A stretch of DNA of 64,000 nucleotides from Liopterus haemorrhoidalis (taxonomy: Eukaryota > Arthropoda > Insecta > Coleoptera > Dytiscidae). Position 1 is the stretch's first letter. Each line of letters begins with the position of its first letter. This document shows positions 35,756-47,035 of this stretch, piece by piece. The stretch is taken from NCBI GenBank assembly GCA_963971575.1, contig OZ020617.1:16825403-16889402 (forward strand). Reading direction: 5' to 3'. The notes below the pieces were generated by a model, which made no database searches, had not been told where the DNA came from, and worked only from the letters and a program-made list of their open reading frames with translations. The position numbers and the translations under genes are program-made.

Positions 35756-36177
35756 CTGTGGCCACCACAGGACCGACCGCCATCACAAAGTACTTGTATA
35801 AAATACATTCTAGCAGCAGAGTAGTTATTATTGTAAAAGACAATAACTTATTATATATATTACGTTGACAATTTCATAATGTGTATTTACAATTTACTAT
35901 AAACATGGAAACGTACATGCATACATATAAAAAATTGTCTCAAATAAAAGTTGCTAGTTATTGCTTTTATAGCAACTTTTGTTGTGAAATATTTCTCTGT
36001 TTTAAAATATTCGCAAAAAACTTAAAACAGACACGAGTCTCCCATTTCTATAAACCGATTTTTACCGAAAGGTGATCAACTCGTGCCATTGATGTCAAAA
36101 CTTTAAATATGAGGTTTCATAAAAATCCTTTTAGCCGAATTTGCTCTGCACGTGTACACAGACCGATGGACAGACAG

Positions 36178-36208
<31 letters not shown>

Positions 36209-36325
36209 CACAGAGAGACAGACAGAGAGACAGTCAGACAGACAGACAGACAGACCGACCGACAGACATCATGCTAAAAATAGTCAAAACGTTATGTAGG
36301 GACCTCAATTCGTAAAGATGTAAAC
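35750..36325 (-). mobile_element. DINE-1/HINE-like element, family B copy 4 (5' end lost)
   Basis: In minus orientation the 3' hairpin end (CTGTGGTGGCCACAG with GGCGGTCGGTCC) lies at 35,752-35,785. The CAGA/GACA tetranucleotide tract is at about 36,165-36,265. The copy stops at CAATTCGTAAAGATG, before the 5' subterminal repeat. Confidence 0.7.
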
Positions 36326-36846
36326 ACACCATGAAAAAGTGCCTGGAGAAAGAGCACACCAAAATCACATATTATTTTAATTTTGGAAGTTATGAGCAAA
36401 AATTCTGTTGCTAAATATTTGCAAAAATCTTAAAATTGACACGAGTAAACTCCCATTTCTAGTCAACCGATTTTTACTAAAAGTTGATCAACTCATGCCA
36501 TTGATGTCAAAAGCTTAAATATGCAGTTTCATAAAAATCCTTTTAGCCGAATTTGCTCTGCACGTATACACAGACAGACAGACGGACGGACGGACTGACG
36601 GACGGACGGACGGACAGACGGACAGACATCATGCTAAAAATAGACAAAACGTTATGTAGGGACCTCAATTCGTGAAGATCCATCAAAATCTCGAAATGTC
36701 AAAATCGGTATGATCACAATACCTCCCTTATATATGTTGGCGGCTGGTAAAAAAAAGATGTGATCACATCATGAAAATGTGCCTGGAAAAAGTGCACACC
36801 AAAATCACATATTATTTTAATTTTGGAAGTTATGAGCAAAAATTAA
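36325..36846. repeat. Direct repeats flanking a family B fragment
   Basis: 36,325-36,405 and 36,766-36,846 share about 80 bp (AAAATCACATATTATTTTAA and neighbours, AGTTATGAGCAAAAATT). Between them lies a 3'-truncated family B copy (36,405-36,752, minus) with a GACG/GACA tandem tract. A likely local duplication or recombination product. Confidence 0.65.
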
Positions 36847-37014
36847 AAACCGGAAAATTTACATTTTCGTTCATATCTAGTAACCTATGTATTTTTTAGG
36901 AGAAAAAAGACATCGTTAAAATGGTCTCTTAATGCGACTTTGGTCTTTTTTAACCTGCCTTCTATCTCTTACCGTTCTTGAGATCCCCATGCTTAATAAG
37001 TTATTTGGGACACC
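36771..37014 (-). repeat. Uninterrupted copy of the repeat at 3,714-6,000
   Basis: In minus orientation it begins CATGGTGTCCCAAATAAC next to TA and runs continuously through the sites where the 3.8-5.9 kb insertions lie, so it serves as the empty allele for three elements. Confidence 0.75.
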
Positions 37015-38204
37015 ATGTATACATCATGTTTTAATAAAATATTTTGTGGAATATTACGAAGTATGTTATTTTCTATTTATTCACCATGTTCCATCAAAAG
37101 TCAACAGTTACATCTATCAATATTATGAAAGTAAATTACCTGTTTTAAAAATTTGCAATCTTTCGTAAGTATGATTTATAATATAAAATAAATTCTAAAT
37201 ATGGTTAGATAGATTGATAATTGCATGTGTAAATACGTACATAGGTAGTTTCGAATTTCATGACAGTGATACTTAGTTCCTATGTAATATAATTATCGAA
37301 GTAAAAGTAATCTGACTGCCGAACGGACATATATAGTCGTATATGTTATTCTGTGTATAATGAAAGTGGTTTCCAGATGCCAGGAACAGATACAAAGGTA
37401 TTGCTTTATTGAAACTGCAAGTGCATGTGGGTCACTTTCACAGAGGTCCTTGCTACGGGTCAGACAGTCTCCTTGCCGTCTTCCCGACCACACCGCTCTT
37501 CACCTCTTCATGCACAATATATTTTACTTACTACTCGTATTATAGAATAAATCATATGTGACATTAACCGATTTATGTGCACCATTTTAGCATTAATTTG
37601 TTGTAAGACTACTGATTCACTTATAGAGGTATCCAATGACGCCATTGTGCTTTCAACAGAGAGTCTTTTAATGACTGATAGGCGTTGACAAATTAGTAAT
37701 TTTGCAAAACACGTTTCGCCTACATTATCAGAGTATGTCAGTATGGATGTCTGACTTTGTAATGACAATTCCTGTAGAAGATTTTTCAAATATATTGCCT
37801 ATTTTGCAATGTCTACAAGCAGAGCCATAGCAACACCCTGGCATCGGGGCAAGTGCCAGGGGCGCAAGGTTTGAGGGGCGCTAATAAAATGTATTATATA
37901 TTTTATTTTTAATAATAAATGTCACATAATAACAAATGCCAACATGGAACATGAACCTAGCCAAGCTCTGTTTTCGTGACAACTTAAAAAAGAAAGTCTC
38001 GTGTAGTTCCACTTAATAAATGGAATTTTAATTTTCTTAAGTTGTCACGAGCAATTTTTTCAATGTTTGAAGTTGGCTTTTCCCAAACAAAATGATTGAA
38101 AGCCGTAATTAAACGGTAAAAGTTACTAGGATTCAAAATCTAGTTTCGCTTAAACCAAATAAACAATAGCCTGTTTCTTATCTTTGTTGGCTTTTTACAA
38201 TTAT
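37015..38204. other. No gene; one MITE relative
   Basis: 38,010-38,165 resembles the AAGCGGAACTAG MITE family in an eroded form. Overlapping frames at 37,293-37,789 have no recognisable product. Confidence 0.4.
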
Positions 38205-39231
38205 TAAAGACCTACAAAAATCTGAAATGTGTGAAAAATCACACTTCACATCAACAATTTAAATTAAATCAAGCATTACACAAGCCTATTTGAATTTCTT
38301 AATCAAATTTATTGATGTGAAAGTATATACTCTATTGTTACTGATTATTATTTATTTATGTTTCTGTTTACTCTTTCTGTATTACCGGTCTAAAACTACA
38401 AAGGAACAAAAAAATTCAAAAAATAAATAAACTAAAAATAAAAAAGAAAACCAAACATAATGAGGTGGCACTATAAAAGTTGAAATTACGTGAACAGTGG
38501 AGGTATTTTTGTACCTTGAATTCTGGCGAGCAGAGGTGAAAACAGCAATATAAGTAGAATGATCTCGATTTCTCTCTTAAATTAAGTTGTCAGGCCACCC
38601 AGGGATTCTGCTATAAGCAATACAAGTTCTAATTTTTAGCATCAATATCAACTCATTAAATTCTAAAATGTGTATTCCTAATTAGAGACGTATGTACAGT
38701 CTGTTATAACGCGAAATATACGTCCTTTAAATACACTGTGGCAGTGCCGTAACTAGAACTTTGAGCGCCTTTGGCCAGGAATGTAAATGGCACTTTTTTA
38801 ATAAAACAAAGTATTTTTCCTGCGGCTACTATAGAACTGTCTCATTTCGATACTGTTACTTGACAGGAAATCAGCTTAATATCGAATATTACGCTCATGC
38901 GCGCGCAGGAGATGCGGGAATGATTAATACGCCCCAATGCGCTGTGCTTTGTGCGGGAAAGAATAAATTCGCAGCAATACGTATGTGCAGTTTCCGAGAA
39001 TTTTCATTCCCGTACTGGCTGCGCGTGTATTAATGGCTGTAAACCATATTTATATTGTATTTTCTTGATTATTTATTTATTGAAAAATGGCAATCGGAGG
39101 AAAAGTATAGTGAGCAACAAGCGCAGAATACATATTCCTCACTCGAATGATTTGCTTCACTCACCTGCGGCTCATCTGCAAACTTCATTCTAGTGCGGAA
39201 TATATGGCATTCCGCGTTAGTTGCACAATAT
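38205..39231. other. Family C tail, then unassigned repeat
   Basis: 38,205-38,262 is a family C 3' end (GACCTACAAAAATCTGAAAT, GTGTGAAAAATCACAC). 38,890-39,231 belongs to the repeat with TGCGCGCGTATTAATGGC-like and TGCACAATATACTATT strings. No gene. Confidence 0.45.
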
Positions 39232-39604
39232 ACTATTCTCCACGACCGCTATAGAATTTACGAATTCTAAAATCAGTTTTGACTACAGAAAGTTAATATT
39301 CTAACACAAGAGTTGGAATATTATTCTAAGGCACTTACCTTCTTATGTATTTTGCGTATATTCCATTCCTTCACTATTGATGGAATAATTATTCCATGCT
39401 CGTTGTCAGATGTTATTGTTCACTATAAGGCATGTATTCCTCCACGCTGAAAAGTACTGCCGACGTTATCTATGGCGTACGAATACATTAAACAAATGAA
39501 AGGTTAAAAAAAAAAAAAACTAACATTACTTACTAAAAAATAATAAAATAGTAGCCGATGTGCGGCAAATTAAACTAAAATTAAACTAACTGAAAAAAAT
39601 AAGT

Positions 39605-39738
39605 TTGAGGCTGAGTCGACCCAAGAGTTGTCTGCACAATATCGGAAGATAAAAATCCGAAGGAGGTGAGAGATATCGAACCAGCGTCCCTTTGCTCCGT
39701 AGGCAACCGTCTTACCACGGAGCCACGGCAACTCCTAT
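39605..39738 (-). mobile_element. tRNA-headed SINE
   Basis: The minus strand reads GAGTTGCCGTGGCTCCGTGG then TAAGACGG (A box) and GCTGGTTCGATATC (B box), followed by a short body and an A/T-rich tail. Confidence 0.65.
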
Positions 39739-39769
39739 AGAATTTACCAATTCTAAAATCAGTTTTGAC

Positions 39770-39949
39770 TAGGGTGACCATTTTCTTAAGAAGGCAATGC
39801 GGGACGGAGCAAAAAAAAGGTTCTCACCTCCCAAATCCAAATGAAGAGCAAAAAAAAGGTCACCTCCCAAATCCAAATGCGGGACAATGCGGGACAAAAT
39901 GTTAAAATGCAGGACAGTCCCGCAAAATGCGGGATGAATGGTCACCCTA
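39770..39949. mobile_element. GGTGACC-family hAT MITE, 180 bp
   Basis: Termini TAGGGTGACCATT at both ends with the perfect 8-bp TSD GTTTTGAC (39,762-39,769 and 39,950-39,957). Same terminal family as the hATs at 8,801 and 31,928. Contains a repeated CACCTCCCAAATCCAAATG block. Confidence 0.85.
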
Positions 39950-40002
39950 GTTTTGACTACAGAAAGTTGATATTCTAATACAAGAGTTGGAATGTTATTC
40001 TA

Positions 40003-41311
40003 CAGGTGTCTCAAAAGAAATTTTATATTTATTTAGCTTACTGCGTGAACGCAACGTATCCGAGGGGCGCGGGGATTATGTCAATCGGTAGCCTGGCTCT
40101 TGGGAATTCAGTCGCTATGGAGCGTTTCTTGGGAGCAGACCGCGCGTTATGCGTGCGAGAGTTTTACAAAAACGGTGATTCGGCGACTGTAGCGCGTAGA
40201 AAATTCTGCAGTATTCGAGGTTTTCGCCACTTAAATGATGCGCCAAGCATTCCTCTCATTCGACATTGGGTTAAAAAGTTTGAAGAGACTGGTACAACGC
40301 TGGATAAATCAAAATCCGGGCGACCTAGGTCATCAAGAACGGTAGAAAACATGGAGAATGTTAATCAGTCTGTTCGTGACGACCCGAACCTTTCAATTCG
40401 GAAGCGCGCAAGTGCTTTAAATGTGCATAGATCATCATTACATCGCATTATGCACAAAGACCTAAAGCTGCACCCCTACAAAATTCAATTGGTGCCAGAA
40501 TTAAAGCCTCAAGATGCCAGTCAGAGGCTTAATTTCGTAAATCAGGTGATTGACCGATTTTCAACGTTTACCAACATTTTGTTTTCGGATGAAGCTCATT
40601 TTCATCTTAATGGCCACGTAAATAAGCAAAACTGCCGCTACTGGAGTGCAACGAATCCGAAACGCAAACATGAGAAACCCCTACATTCGCCTAAAGTGAC
40701 CGTATGGGCTGCGATGTCGGCGCGAGGAATTATCGGCCCTTACTTTTTTGAAGACGAAAGGGGGCGTGCAGTTACAGTGAATTCAGAGCGTTATGTGGAG
40801 ATGTTAGACAACTTCTTGGTACCTGAACTGCAAAACTTTCCTGGCTATAACCAAAGAACATGGTTCCAACAGGACGGAGCAACTTCACACACGTCCAATA
40901 TGTCTCTGCCACGTGTTCGTGAAATTTTCTCAGGCAAATTGATCTCCCGGAGAGGTGACATAAATTGGCCTCCACGCAGTCCAGATTTAACCCCTATGGA
41001 CTTTTTCCTATGGGGTTATCTTAAATCTAAAGTTTACGCCAATAAACCGACTTCACTGGCGCATTTGAAAGAAAATATCCGTCACGAAATGGCAGCCATC
41101 CCTGAGTCCACCTGCCGAGACGTCATAAGTAATTTTACTGTTCGATTAAATGAGTGCCGAGAACGCGAGGGTCTACATTTAGACGATATTATTTTTAAGA
41201 AATAAATCCCCAAAAAGTGTATTTTAATAATTAATAAACATTTTTTCTATATACGGCTTACTTTTTTTTTAATCGATCCACTAAATATAAAATTTCTTTT
41301 GAGACATCTTG
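40003..41311 (+). mobile_element. Intact Tc1/mariner-superfamily transposon
   Basis: 1,309 bp. Inverted termini CAGGTGTCTCAAAAGAAATT (left) and CAAGATGTCTCAAAAGAAAT (right complement), about 30 bp long. TA duplication at 40,001-40,002 and 41,312-41,313. One uninterrupted transposase gene fills the interior. The site without the insertion is seen in the sister repeat at 39,325 and 16,880 (TTATTCTAAAGCACTTA-type), apart from the MITE at 41,314. Confidence 0.93.
40117..41205 (+). CDS. Transposase, IS630-Tc1-mariner superfamily (DD36D)
   Basis: This 362-residue protein cuts and pastes its own element at TA sites by a DDE/D nuclease mechanism. The N-terminal third (residues about 1-115) carries two helix-turn-helix-like regions (REFYKNGDSATVARRKF; NVHRSSLHRIM), with a GRP linker (SKSGRPRSSR) between them. 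Catalytic residues visible are D158 in ILFSDEAHFHLNG, D253 in WFQQDGATSH and D290 in RSPDLTPMDFFLWG. By my count 36 residues separate the last two, so the triad is D-D-D. There are no stops or frameshifts. The start is taken at ATG 40,117 (MERFLG), where similarity to related insect transposases begins; an in-frame ATG at 40,078 would add 13 residues. Length, termini and target site together suggest a recently mobile, possibly active copy. Expression cannot be judged. Confidence 0.93.
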   Translation: MERFLGADRALCVREFYKNGDSATVARRKFCSIRGFRHLNDAPSIPLIRHWVKKFEETGTTLDKSKSGRPRSSRTVENMENVNQSVRDDPNLSIRKRASALNVHRSSLHRIMHKDLKLHPYKIQLVPELKPQDASQRLNFVNQVIDRFSTFTNILFSDEAHFHLNGHVNKQNCRYWSATNPKRKHEKPLHSPKVTVWAAMSARGIIGPYFFEDERGRAVTVNSERYVEMLDNFLVPELQNFPGYNQRTWFQQDGATSHTSNMSLPRVREIFSGKLISRRGDINWPPRSPDLTPMDFFLWGYLKSKVYANKPTSLAHLKENIRHEMAAIPESTCRDVISNFTVRLNECREREGLHLDDIIFKK

Positions 41312-41313
41312 TA

Positions 41314-41610
41314 TAAAGCGCATTCACGATAAGAATGAGATGACGTCACAGTTGAAAAATTGATCTGTGGCCAATTTGTTAGTCGTGAAAAAAGTTAAGT
41401 TATACACAACTACTTTAACCTCTCTCCTTCATATGTCAAACAGAAATACGACTGAACAATTTAAACGTGGCAACGTAGGAAAGTGGTACCAACATGTAGT
41501 AGTCAAATGTAACAATTGAGTAATGCTTTCATGTTGGTTAAATTACATTATGATGTTGGCAATTAAATTAACCAAGTGTGACGTCACCTCATTCTTATCG
41601 TGAATGGACT
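41314..41610. mobile_element. MITE with TAAAG...CATTCACGATAAG termini
   Basis: 297 bp with inverted ends containing CATTCACGATAAGAATGAG and TGACGTCAC, abutting the transposon at 41,311. A diverged copy is at 59,154-60,255 (split). The target duplication is uncertain because of the adjoining TA. Confidence 0.7.
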
Positions 41611-41927
41611 TTAGCACTTACATTCTTATGCATTTTACGTATATTACGTTCATTCACTAGTGAAGGATTAATTATTCCATGCTCGTTGTCAGATGTTATT
41701 GTTCACTATAAGGCATGTAATCTTTCGCGCTCAAAAGTAGTGCTGACGGTATCTATAGCATATGAATACATTAAAGAAATGCAAGGTTTTTTAGAAAATT
41801 AAACTAACAATAACAAAAAATAAGTTTAAATAATTAATTAATTTGTTATGTAATGTAAATTATTTGTTAAAGTAAAAAGTTTGTTGAAATAATTATTTAT
41901 TTTTTCTGGTTGTCGTGGAGAAAATAG

Positions 41928-42389
41928 AGTCTGTGAATCGGTTGGAAGAAATTCGATGCTCGTGGTTCCTCACGTTCGCATCGCATTTTCTCATTCCAAC
42001 CAATAATAAATTCATTATGTGTTCAACTGTAAATACATAAAGCTGTTCATATTGCGCGTCATGTATAATGTTACGCACATACGTGCTCATCCATGAATAA
42101 TGAACGTTTTATACACGGAAAGTTTTTTTTTTTTAATAAGTTAGTTAATATGTTTGACGCTTAGCAACGATGGTTATTTGCAGCTCACATAGCCCATCTT
42201 CATAAAAATATTATTTATAAGTTAGAATAAATAAAACAATAAATAATAGTATTTTAAACATTATTGTAGGTTAAAATCAGCTGATGCTTCAGTAGCCATC
42301 TTGATGACGTAGGTTATGAAGTTTTAAAATTGACGCTCAGTTTTTAAATTAAATTAATTATTTTTTTAATGATAAAACTATATAAAATA
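41928..42389. other. No recognisable gene
   Basis: Starts with the GGTTGGAAGAAATTCGATGC inverted pair also seen at 17,230-17,320, then A+T-rich sequence. Confidence 0.4.
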
Positions 42390-43263
42390 TTTTTTGACCA
42401 CCAAAAAACCCTTATAACGTCACTCATGTGTCTGTCTGTACGGTAGAAATTGTTGCCAAACGGTTGAACATAGAAAGTTGAAATTTGGCATACTAGTACA
42501 GCTTTTTGACCCACATATAGAAAAACTATAGAGAGTTCAAAAAAATACAGCGCGGGATAAATATAAACAAATATGTATTTAGTATAAAAATAAATATTTT
42601 TTTAAATATTGAGAGGGGTATCAAATGAAATCTCTTAATGCGTGGTTGCGCAAACAAATTTTTATTTTTGATATTTTTGTTAATATAATGGCAAAAACTT
42701 TTGTCCCCCACCCTATCTCCCAGAGGGCTTGAACTAAAAATCTAAAAAAAATCTCAATAATGTACATTGATGGGAACCGAAATAGTTCAACAGGAAATTT
42801 TGATCAAATTGGGTTTTCGCAAAATATTGATTATATTATGTCAAAAAAATAATATGTTTTTAAAATTTATTGTGCGGTATCAAAAAAAAAACTATTAAGA
42901 CGTAGATAAAGGAACCGGAAGTAGTTTTTTGTTTTATTTATTTTTTTATTTTAATACGATTTTTTCCAAAAAAGTACTAAAAAATCAGTGTCCCGCACCT
43001 TTTAACCCTTTAAGGGGTAAAATTAAAAATCTAAGCAATAAATATTGGTATGAACCGGAAACGTACGATAGGAATTTTTCATCCATCTTCGTTTTTGGAA
43101 AATATTTTTTTGTTATGGAAAAAAAAATAATGTTTTTTAATTTAAATTTTACTGTGGGGATATTAATTGGAAGCTACAATACATTTCAGTGTGACTAAAT
43201 TTCGCCAAGTATTAAGATTTTCGTTTAATATCTTGGCTAAAATTTAAAAAATATATTTGTTTA

Positions 43264-45292
43264 CAGTGTGTTTGTTTGAAACCGGACACCCCGAAAATCT
43301 CCATTATTTGTAAAGATACAAAAAATCTTCAGTACAAAAGTTAAACTAGACAAAAAGGCCCATCTAAAGGTTACATGAGAATTCTGAGGCATTTCCGGTT
43401 TCACCGGAAATGATGTCAACTTTTGATCTAGCATAGGGAATCGATAATTTTATATTTTTTCCTAAAAGTAAATTAAATTAACTTTACAATGACACCAAAA
43501 AATCATATTTTTATTTTAACCATTTCAAAATGGCGACCATTTATTTACAAAATAATAATCAACATAAGTTTTACATAAGTTGAACGTAGCAAGCTTTGAA
43601 AACAATCAAAAAAGAAACAAAATATCTCTAAAATAAACTATTTGACTATTTAGAAAAAAAAACTATTACTTTTTACAATTATTTTACAAAAAAAAAAAAA
43701 AATGTTCGATCAAACCACCATTATTGTCCACACATTTTCTCATTCTTAATAAAAACTCTTCCATCGCCCTTATAATAGTACACTCTTGGATATTCCGGAT
43801 TGCACTTCTAACCCTTTCTTCTAAATCTTCTATCGTCGTTGGTGTTGTCCGATACACTAAATCTTTTAAATACCCCCAAACGAAAAAATACAATGGCGTG
43901 AGATCCAGCGATCGTGCAGGCCAGGGATTAAGTGAATGTGTTCCAATCCATTTATCTGGGTATTGGCCATTTAAATAGGCACACACGTTTTTAGCGTTAT
44001 GAGCTGGTGCTCCATCTTGTTGGAACCACATTCCTGTCTTATCAGCAAGTGGTAAATCATCCAACAAATCCTCCACTTCATTTTGTAAAAAATTTAAATA
44101 CCTGTTAGCTCTAAGGCTACCATGGTAAATAATTGGGCCTACAATTTTTGTCCCTAGAATTCCCAGCCAAACATTGAAACCAAACCTGTGTTGGAATCTG
44201 GAAGATCTTAATTCCCTGGGATTTTCCGTCGACCAACGTCTTACATTATTCCTATTGAATAAACCATTTCTGGTAAAATTGGATTCGTCCGAAAACATTA
44301 TTTTATAATGGAAGCGATTATTATTTTCCCACATACCCAAAAAACCAATTACAAAAGTTCATTCGGCGATCTTCATCATTTGCGTGGATAAATTGGCTTA
44401 CATGCGGTTTATAAGGCTTAAACCCATGTTTTTTTAAAACCTTCCAGGCTTTCCATTGTGAAACACCGCATTATTTTGCAATCTCCCGCACCGACACTTC
44501 TAAGTCGTAGTGGACGTAAGCCAATATTCTTTCTTCGTCATTTTCTACATGGTTTGCTCTTTCTGGACGTCGTTTTTGAATTTCGAAAGAACGTCGCTGG
44601 CTTAATTTGTTCACTAATTTGGCAAAATACTGTCTTCTCGGCTGAGCTCTATCAGGATACCTTTCCTGATAGAGTCGCTGGGCCCTAACCTCATTTCTTT
44701 GGCACTCTCCGTATATCAGAACCATATCTATCATCTCTTCGTTGGTATATCGTACATAAACCATAATTAGGTTCAAATAACGACTACCAATTAATAATTT
44801 TTTTTTTTCAAACTAAAATAAGCAAAATAAACTATTAAACTCTTGTTATTTATAAAGCATTTAAATGAAAAATTTAAGTTATTTCATGTTATTTCATATA
44901 ATAACTAGTTATAACAGTTTATTTTAGAGATATTTTGTTTCTTTTTTTATTGTTTTCAAAGCTTGCTACGTTCAACTTTGTAAAACTTATGTTGATTATT
45001 ATTTTGTAAGTAAATGGTCGCCATTTTGAAATGGTTAACATAAAAATATGACTTTTTGGTGTCATAGTAAAGCTAATTTAATGTACTTTTAGGAAAAAAA
45101 TATAAAATTATCGATTCCCTATGCTAGATCAAAAGTTGCCATCATTTCCGGTGAAACCGGAAGTGCCTCAGAATTCTTATAGTAACCTTTAGATGGGCCT
45201 TTTTGTCTAGTTTAACTTTTGTTCTGAATATTTTTTGTATCTTTACAAATAAAGGAGATTTTCGGAGTTCCCCGTTTCAAACCAACACCCTG
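43264..45292 (-). mobile_element. Tc1/mariner-superfamily transposon with long inverted repeats
   Basis: 2,029 bp, TA at 43,262-43,263 and 45,293-45,294. Inverted repeats of about 375 bp (43,264-43,638 and 44,917-45,292) start CAGTGTGTTTGTTTGAAACC (left) and CAGGGTGTTGGTTTGAAACG (right complement). The transposase gene lies between them on the minus strand with one stop and one frameshift. Confidence 0.88.
43684..44764 (-). pseudogene. Transposase, IS630-Tc1-mariner superfamily, nearly intact
   Basis: Starts at ATG 44,764 (MVYVRYTNEEMIDMVLIYGE) with an N-terminal DNA-binding region. A premature TAA sits after VREIAK (near 44,471). One extra T in a T6 run (near 44,342) breaks the frame between NWF and LGMWENNN. 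The remainder is open to 43,684. Catalytic residues are Asp in IMFSDESNFTRNG, Asp in WFQQDGAPAH and Asp in RSLDLTPLYFFVWG; the last two are 36 residues apart, as in the 40-kb element. The third motif has SLDLTP where relatives have SPDLTP. Two small lesions indicate recent inactivation. Confidence 0.85.
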
Positions 45293-45769
45293 TATATGTA
45301 TATGGATACAGTTTGTTATGGGTAGAGAAGAGGTATGTAAATTTATTTTGCGAATATCGACTAGGAAAATAAATAAATAACTGGCCGGTTGCTAGGATTC
45401 CATTTCTAGTAGAGAATCTGTTCGTTTTTCATATAGTCGCAATATAAACAATGTCTCTGTAGGCGTTGCCAGGTCTGGATTTGAATGATATTTATGCAAA
45501 TATATAAATAAAAACAAAAATGCGTTAAAATATATATTATGGTATTATTAGAGATATATGATACACGGTAGAAAAAATCTAACTGCAACCTTCTTGTAGT
45601 GTGTATTGATTTAAAGGATTTAAAACCAACACTTGTAATTGTGTTATGTAGTGACAGGCATTCATCGTTTGGCCTTCTAATAATCATCATTCACTGAATA
45701 AATACCTACAAAACCCTGAAATGTGTGAAAATTCACACTTCACGTAAATTTTTTAAATATGTATCAGTG

Positions 45770-45937
45770 CGCATTATGGCGTATAGCATTGAGGATGAAT
45801 ATAAATCGGTGGTCGAACTTACTTACGAGCTGAAACAAGAGAAAGTGCTGTTAAAGATTTTTAAATCCACAGGAATATATCCGTTTAACAGACTCATTTT
45901 TAGTGAATGTAATTTTATAGCTGATCATCTTCTATAA
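45770..45937 (+). pseudogene. pogo-type transposase C-terminal fragment
   Basis: Reads LLKIFKSTGIYPFNRLIFSE then CNFIADHLL, matching the F-x-x-(S/T)GIYPFNR-x-(V/I)F block at the end of pogo/jerky-type DDE transposases. No termini or catalytic region found nearby. Confidence 0.5.
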
Positions 45938-46189
45938 CTACAAGTGCTGTTACTACTTTTTAAACACTTTCTACTGACAGCATTCATTATTTTATTGCAC
46001 CGCATCTAATTGCTTTTTATGCGAATTTGTTGAACTTTGGAAAATTAAAATGTAATAAATATATGTTAAAGTCGGTTTATTTGATTTAAGTGAAACTAGA
46101 TTTTGTAATATATCATTTTCATCATTTTGTTAAGTAAAAGCCCACTCCAATCGTTAAAATGAGAGTTCGCGACAACTTAAGAAAATAAA
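45938..46189. other. MITE-family remnant
   Basis: 46,070-46,195 resembles the CAGTCTGTTCC/AAGCGGAAC MITE family in eroded form (TAAGTGAAACTAGATTTTG). Confidence 0.4.
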
Positions 46190-47035
46190 AATTCTTGGGC
46201 CCGGGCTTAATCCGCCACTGATTTTGCTGTACGATTATGATAAAATTGTTAAATTTTCATTTCATTGAACCTTCAGAGGGGGCTTGTGTCCCCCACCCCT
46301 CTCCATCTGAATACGCCACTGTTGTTCACTACAACTTATATCAGTCCTTTTTGTGTGTAAAACATTATAATTTCAAAAATACCTAAGAAGATATTGATAT
46401 TCACATTTATCTACAAAATAAAATCAAATACCGATTTTAAGAGCGCTATTGTCTCCAAAACTACTCTCTTTATTATATTTCTACTATTTTTACTCTATTT
46501 CACGTTTGAGGTGTCATTTTAAAATTACATTCTGAAGGTTATACCGAAGTCAGATTTCCACTTTATCTTATCTGAATCGAGTAATTAGTTGTTTAGAACC
46601 ATTTTATCATTTGACTGGGCGAATAATTTAGTCGTTGTGTCAGGGGGAAAAAGGATCAACGCTCCCTTTCATATAATTCGTTGGAGCATATTTGGAAAGT
46701 GATGTATTTTCACTTGAATAATAATTATGTCACTTTACCAAGAGTAGGCAATCTTAAAAAAATGTTTATTTATACGAAAATGCCAATATTGTTTACAATG
46801 AAGTAATTGAAAAATTAACTACTGTTGTGGTTAAATTTTATCTTCAACTCCTCAGGCAGCGCCGTGTAATCTGCTAGTTCTGGGAGGGGCCCAGGCCCGT
46901 CGGCCCCTCTTGGCTGCGCCACTGGTGTGTTTAACAAATTCTTCAATTATCTGGAGAGCGCCGTGTAATCTGTTGGTCCTGGGAGGGGTGCCGGCCCGTC
47001 GCCCCCCCCCCTTAGCTACGCCACTGCTACATTGT
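46190..47035 (-). repeat. Four CAGTGGCG-type termini in the same orientation
   Basis: Minus-strand starts CAGTGGCGGATTAAGCCC (ends at 46,220), CAGTGGCGTATTCAG (46,321), CAGTGGCGCAGCCAAGAGG (46,926) and CAGTGGCGTAGCTAAGG (47,030). The last two head about 70-bp direct repeats (46,855-46,926 and 46,960-47,030) with GTGTAATCTG. They look like terminal fragments of one broad DNA-transposon family without matching opposite ends. Confidence 0.5.

Larger units (their letters stand above)
39232..41927. repeat. Repeat family E, copies split by four insertions
   Basis: Left end CTATTCTCCACGACC and right end GGTTGTCGTGGAGAAAATAG. The interior is interrupted by a SINE (39,605-39,738), a hAT MITE (39,770-39,949), an intact Tc1/mariner-type transposon (40,003-41,311) and a MITE (41,314-41,610). 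Its own sequence matches 16,768-17,213; the portion before the SINE repeats part of the portion after it. Confidence 0.55.
42390..45753 (+). mobile_element. DINE-1/HINE-like element, family C, split by a transposon
   Basis: The head at 42,390-42,440 (GACCACCAAAAAACCC, then GTCTGTCTGTAC) and the body (TTGACCCACATATAG) run to 43,263. The 3' end at 45,703-45,753 has ACCTACAAAACCCTGAAATG, the hairpin GTGTGAAAATTCACAC and a T run. The Tc1/mariner-type element 43,264-45,292 sits in between. Confidence 0.65.

Noticed and set aside
37293..37789. Overlapping frames on both strands
   Set aside because: No similarity recognised and neither codon pattern nor context supports a gene.
40006..40116. N-terminal extension of the 40-kb transposase
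   Set aside because: It would start at GTG within the terminal inverted repeat; the ATG at 40,117 gives the expected family start.
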